Origin: Marinobacterium_E sp035458585
Lineage (GTDB): Bacteria > Pseudomonadota > Gammaproteobacteria > Pseudomonadales > Balneatricaceae
DNA length: 6,918 bases
Direction: 5' to 3'
Assembly: GCA_035458585.1 (NCBI GenBank)
Contig: DATHZN010000081.1
Coordinates: 1 to 6,918, forward strand
In this document: in pieces, positions 5,271 to 6,918 of the stretch
How the letters are laid out: each line of letters begins with the position of its first letter
Numbering within the stretch: the first letter of the stretch is position 1
Position numbers and translations under genes: made by a program
The notes under the pieces: generated by a model
Database searches by the model: none
The model's input: the letters and a program-made list of their open reading frames with translations, nothing else
What the model was told of the DNA's origin: nothing

Positions 5271-6326
5271 TCAGTTCAGACCGACGAGTTCAACCTGCTC
5301 TTCGCCCGCTGCTGCTTCAGCAATCTGTCCGATGATCCAAGGTGTTTCACCCTCGGCTCTCAAAAGAGTCATAGCCTCCTCTGCAGCCACCGCCGGTACG
5401 GCTATCACCATACCCACACCGCAGTTCAGGGTGCGATACATTTCTCGATCGGCGACGTTGCCACCTTTCTGGATCCAGCGAAATACTTCGGGGATCTCCC
5501 AGCTCTGGGTGTTGATGACGGCTTTAGCGTTGTCAGGCAGCACGCGGGGAATATTTTCCAGCAGACCACCGCCGGTGATGTGTGACAAAGCATTCACCCG
5601 CGACTCTTTAATCAATTTGAGCAGTGGCTTCACGTAGATACGTGTCGGCTCCATCAGGGCATCTGCAAGAGTACGACCGCCGACTTTGGTCTCAAGATCA
5701 GCATTGGTCACTTCAAGTATCTTGCGGATTAGCGAGTAGCCGTTGGAGTGGGGACCCGAGGATGCGAGTGCAATCAGCGCATCACCGGCCTGTACTCGGC
5801 TACCGTCAATAATCTCTGACTTCTCGACGACGCCAACACAGAATCCCGCCAGGTCGTAATCATCACCGTCATACATACCCGGCATCTCAGCTGTCTCGCC
5901 GCCAACGAGAGCGGCTCCCGCCAGTTCACAGCCGGCGCCGATACCAGTAACCACGTCAGCAGCCATATCAACATTGAGTTTTCCGGTCGCGTAGTAGTCG
6001 AGGAACAGAAGTGGCTCGGCGCCCGCTACAACGAGATCGTTCACGCACATGGCCACCAAATCTATGCCGATCGTGTCATGGCGACCCAAATCCATGGCCA
6101 GTTTCAATTTTGTACCTACCCCATCCGTACCTGATACCAGGACAGGCTGACGGTAGCCTTGTGGAATTTCACACAGCGCGCCGAAGCCGCCCAGACCACC
6201 CATCACTTCTGGACGGGCCGTACGTTTCGCTACACCTTTGATGCGCTCAACCAGAGCGTTACCTGCATCGATATCGACGCCAGCATCTTTATAGCTAATG
6301 GATTTGTTGTTTGGCGCGTCAGACAT
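5271..6326 (-). CDS. purM: Phosphoribosylformylglycinamidine cyclo-ligase (AIR synthetase)
   Basis: A 351-residue PurM. It closes the imidazole ring, converting FGAM to AIR with ATP, the fifth step of purine synthesis. All the family motifs are present: SYKDAGVDIDAG (11-22), GTDGVGTKLKLA (66-77), GIDLVAMCVNDL (87-98), GGETAEMPGMY (142-152), SSGPHSNGYSLIRK (189-202) and HITGGGLLENIPRVLP (249-264). E. coli PurM has 345 residues. I chose the ATG at 6324-6326, which begins MSDAPNNKS just before the conserved block and has AGAGGT (6336-6341) at 9 nt spacing. The open frame continues to 6656, but that stretch covers the divergent promoter region and the neighbouring gene. It is the first gene of purM-purN-DUF3108-yfcL-like. 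No truncation or substitution was found. Confidence 0.97.
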   Translation of the reverse strand: MSDAPNNKSISYKDAGVDIDAGNALVERIKGVAKRTARPEVMGGLGGFGALCEIPQGYRQPVLVSGTDGVGTKLKLAMDLGRHDTIGIDLVAMCVNDLVVAGAEPLLFLDYYATGKLNVDMAADVVTGIGAGCELAGAALVGGETAEMPGMYDGDDYDLAGFCVGVVEKSEIIDGSRVQAGDALIALASSGPHSNGYSLIRKILEVTNADLETKVGGRTLADALMEPTRIYVKPLLKLIKESRVNALSHITGGGLLENIPRVLPDNAKAVINTQSWEIPEVFRWIQKGGNVADREMYRTLNCGVGMVIAVPAVAAEEAMTLLRAEGETPWIIGQIAEAAAGEEQVELVGLN

Positions 6327-6341
6327 CAGTGTAAAACCTCT

Positions 6342-6357
6342 AAAACAGCGTGTGCGT
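6342..6357 (-). promoter_or_regulatory. Weak PurR-box-like sequence before purM
   Basis: On the minus strand ACGCACACGCTGTTTT matches the enteric PurR consensus ACGCAAACGTTTGCGT at eight of nine positions in the left half but poorly in the right half. It sits 16 nt before purM. The site is speculative, and not all gammaproteobacteria use PurR. Confidence 0.2.
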
Positions 6358-6381
6358 ATGGGTGAGTGTAATTGGCACCAG

Positions 6382-6387
6382 ATTTTA
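6382..6387 (-). promoter_or_regulatory. Candidate -10 box of the purM operon promoter
   Basis: TAAAAT on the minus strand matches TATAAT at five of six positions and would start transcription near 6375, leaving a leader of about 49 nt before purM. At 17 bp spacing the -35 (TGGCTC) is poor, so an activator or a different promoter is possible. Confidence 0.25.
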
Positions 6388-6410
6388 CCAGTTTGCTCCC
6401 CGCTGAGCCA

Positions 6411-6439
6411 TTGTGTGTTAAAGTTTGAGGCAATTTTAT
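6411..6439 (+). promoter_or_regulatory. Candidate promoter of the divergent exported-protein gene
   Basis: TTGTGT (6411-6416) and TTTTAT (6434-6439) are separated by 17 bp, with four of six matches in the -10. Transcription would start near 6446, leaving the AAGGA ribosome site (6452-6456) inside the transcript. Support is weak. Confidence 0.25.
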
Positions 6440-6462
6440 TCGTTCTATAAAAAGGATCTTGG

Positions 6463-6918
6463 ATGCGCACGTTATTCAAGCTGGTTAAGGCTGGATCTTT
6501 AGCGATAACGCTGGCAGTGCAGAGCATGCCGGTGGCTGCAGCGGTTTTAATTTGGGCGAGTGATATACGCTCAGGCCAGCCGGTGAACGCTGAGCAGAGC
6601 GAATGGATGAGATATCTGCAGTCCCAATCGGCTGGAAGCGAAACCCCGCTCGCCACGCCAGCCTCTCTGGGGGTCGCAGATCAGTATCCACTGCATCTGC
6701 GTGCGGAACCCGATGTTGGCGCTCTGATGACCAGCCGATTGGCGACTGGGAGCGATGCGGCTGTCTGGGTTCAGCTGACCAATACAGGGTTGCAATGGGT
6801 AATGGAGCAGGGCGGCGAGGCGCAACAGCTCCGTACTCCTGCCAGTAGTGACGGTCTCACACTCGGTCTCAATTGGATTGGAATGCAGTTGAGTATGATG
6901 CCTGCAGTAAGTGCTGAA
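6463..6918 (+). CDS. Exported protein, possibly DUF2066-like (cut by right edge)
   Basis: 152 codons are in frame to the window end with no stop. The ATG at 6463 has AAGGA (6452-6456) 6 nt upstream. The N-terminus MRTLFKLVKAGSLAITLAVQ is a signal peptide (basic start, hydrophobic core) with probable cleavage after MPVAAA (residue 27), so a periplasmic or membrane-anchored product is expected. The mature part opens AVLIWASD and contains TPLATPASLGVADQY (58-72), MTSRLATGSDAAVWVQL (89-105) and LQWVMEQGGEAQQL (109-122). This pattern of strand, Pro-rich turn, 'ALxxRxxxxAAVWV' strand and 'GLxW' strand recalls the C-terminal part of DUF2066 proteins, which are often divergent from purM in gammaproteobacteria. 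The usual N-terminal half of that family is not apparent. The gene is well supported; the family call is tentative and rests partly on position. Confidence 0.7.
   Translation, partial: MRTLFKLVKAGSLAITLAVQSMPVAAAVLIWASDIRSGQPVNAEQSEWMRYLQSQSAGSETPLATPASLGVADQYPLHLRAEPDVGALMTSRLATGSDAAVWVQLTNTGLQWVMEQGGEAQQLRTPASSDGLTLGLNWIGMQLSMMPAVSAE

Noticed and set aside
6446..6451. TATAAA as the -10 box of the right-edge gene
   Set aside because: Transcription would start at about 6458, after the AAGGA ribosome site (6452-6456), leaving a nearly leaderless message without its Shine-Dalgarno.
6327..6656. Upstream extension of the purM reading frame
   Set aside because: It overlaps the divergent promoter region and the exported-protein gene. 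PurM homology begins at the ATG at 6326.

Overview
The window looks like chromosomal DNA from a gammaproteobacterium, probably a marine Oceanospirillales/Alteromonadales-type organism. This is inferred from the purM-purN pair followed by DUF3108 and YfcL-family genes, from a YjbQ closely resembling the E. coli protein, and from enterobacterial-like Shine-Dalgarno and sigma-70 signals. The genus cannot be fixed from the sequence alone. I see no RNA genes, insertion sequences, CRISPR array or phage genes.

Left block (1-3213, minus strand): a compact sulfide-oxidation and detoxification operon. Its order of transcription is an ETHE1/Blh-type metallo-beta-lactamase-fold persulfide dioxygenase (2278-3141), a DUF442 (PTP-like sulfurtransferase)-sulfide:quinone oxidoreductase fusion (423-2138), and the start of a SulP anion transporter (1-404, running off the left edge). 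A good promoter (-35 at 3208-3213, -10 at 3186-3191) and a 10-bp perfect palindrome just past the predicted transcription start precede it. The likely flow is: H2S is oxidised to a persulfide by the SQR half, sulfane sulfur is handled by the DUF442 half, the persulfide is oxidised to sulfite by the dioxygenase, and the oxyanion is moved by SulP. No regulator gene (BigR/SqrR/FisR type) lies in the window.

Middle (3271-3696, plus strand): a single yjbQ/UPF0047 gene, divergent from the sulfide operon. Its stop codon overlaps the stop of the convergent YfcL-family gene.

Right block (3693-6326, minus strand): a tightly packed purine-biosynthesis operon, purM-purN-DUF3108-yfcL-like, with junctions of +4, +3 and -4 nt. 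The 136-bp region 6327-6462 is a divergent promoter region. To its right an exported protein (6463 to the edge, plus strand) begins; from position and weak sequence resemblance it may be DUF2066-like.

The most notable points are the SQR half, which lacks the second redox cysteine expected from human SQOR; the altered CX4R-C signature of the DUF442 half; the candidate operator; and a 16-bp palindrome inside the fusion gene that carries a full anti-SD complement on both strands. Nothing here amounts to a clearly undescribed system. The sulfide operon is a known type of module with some unusual details.
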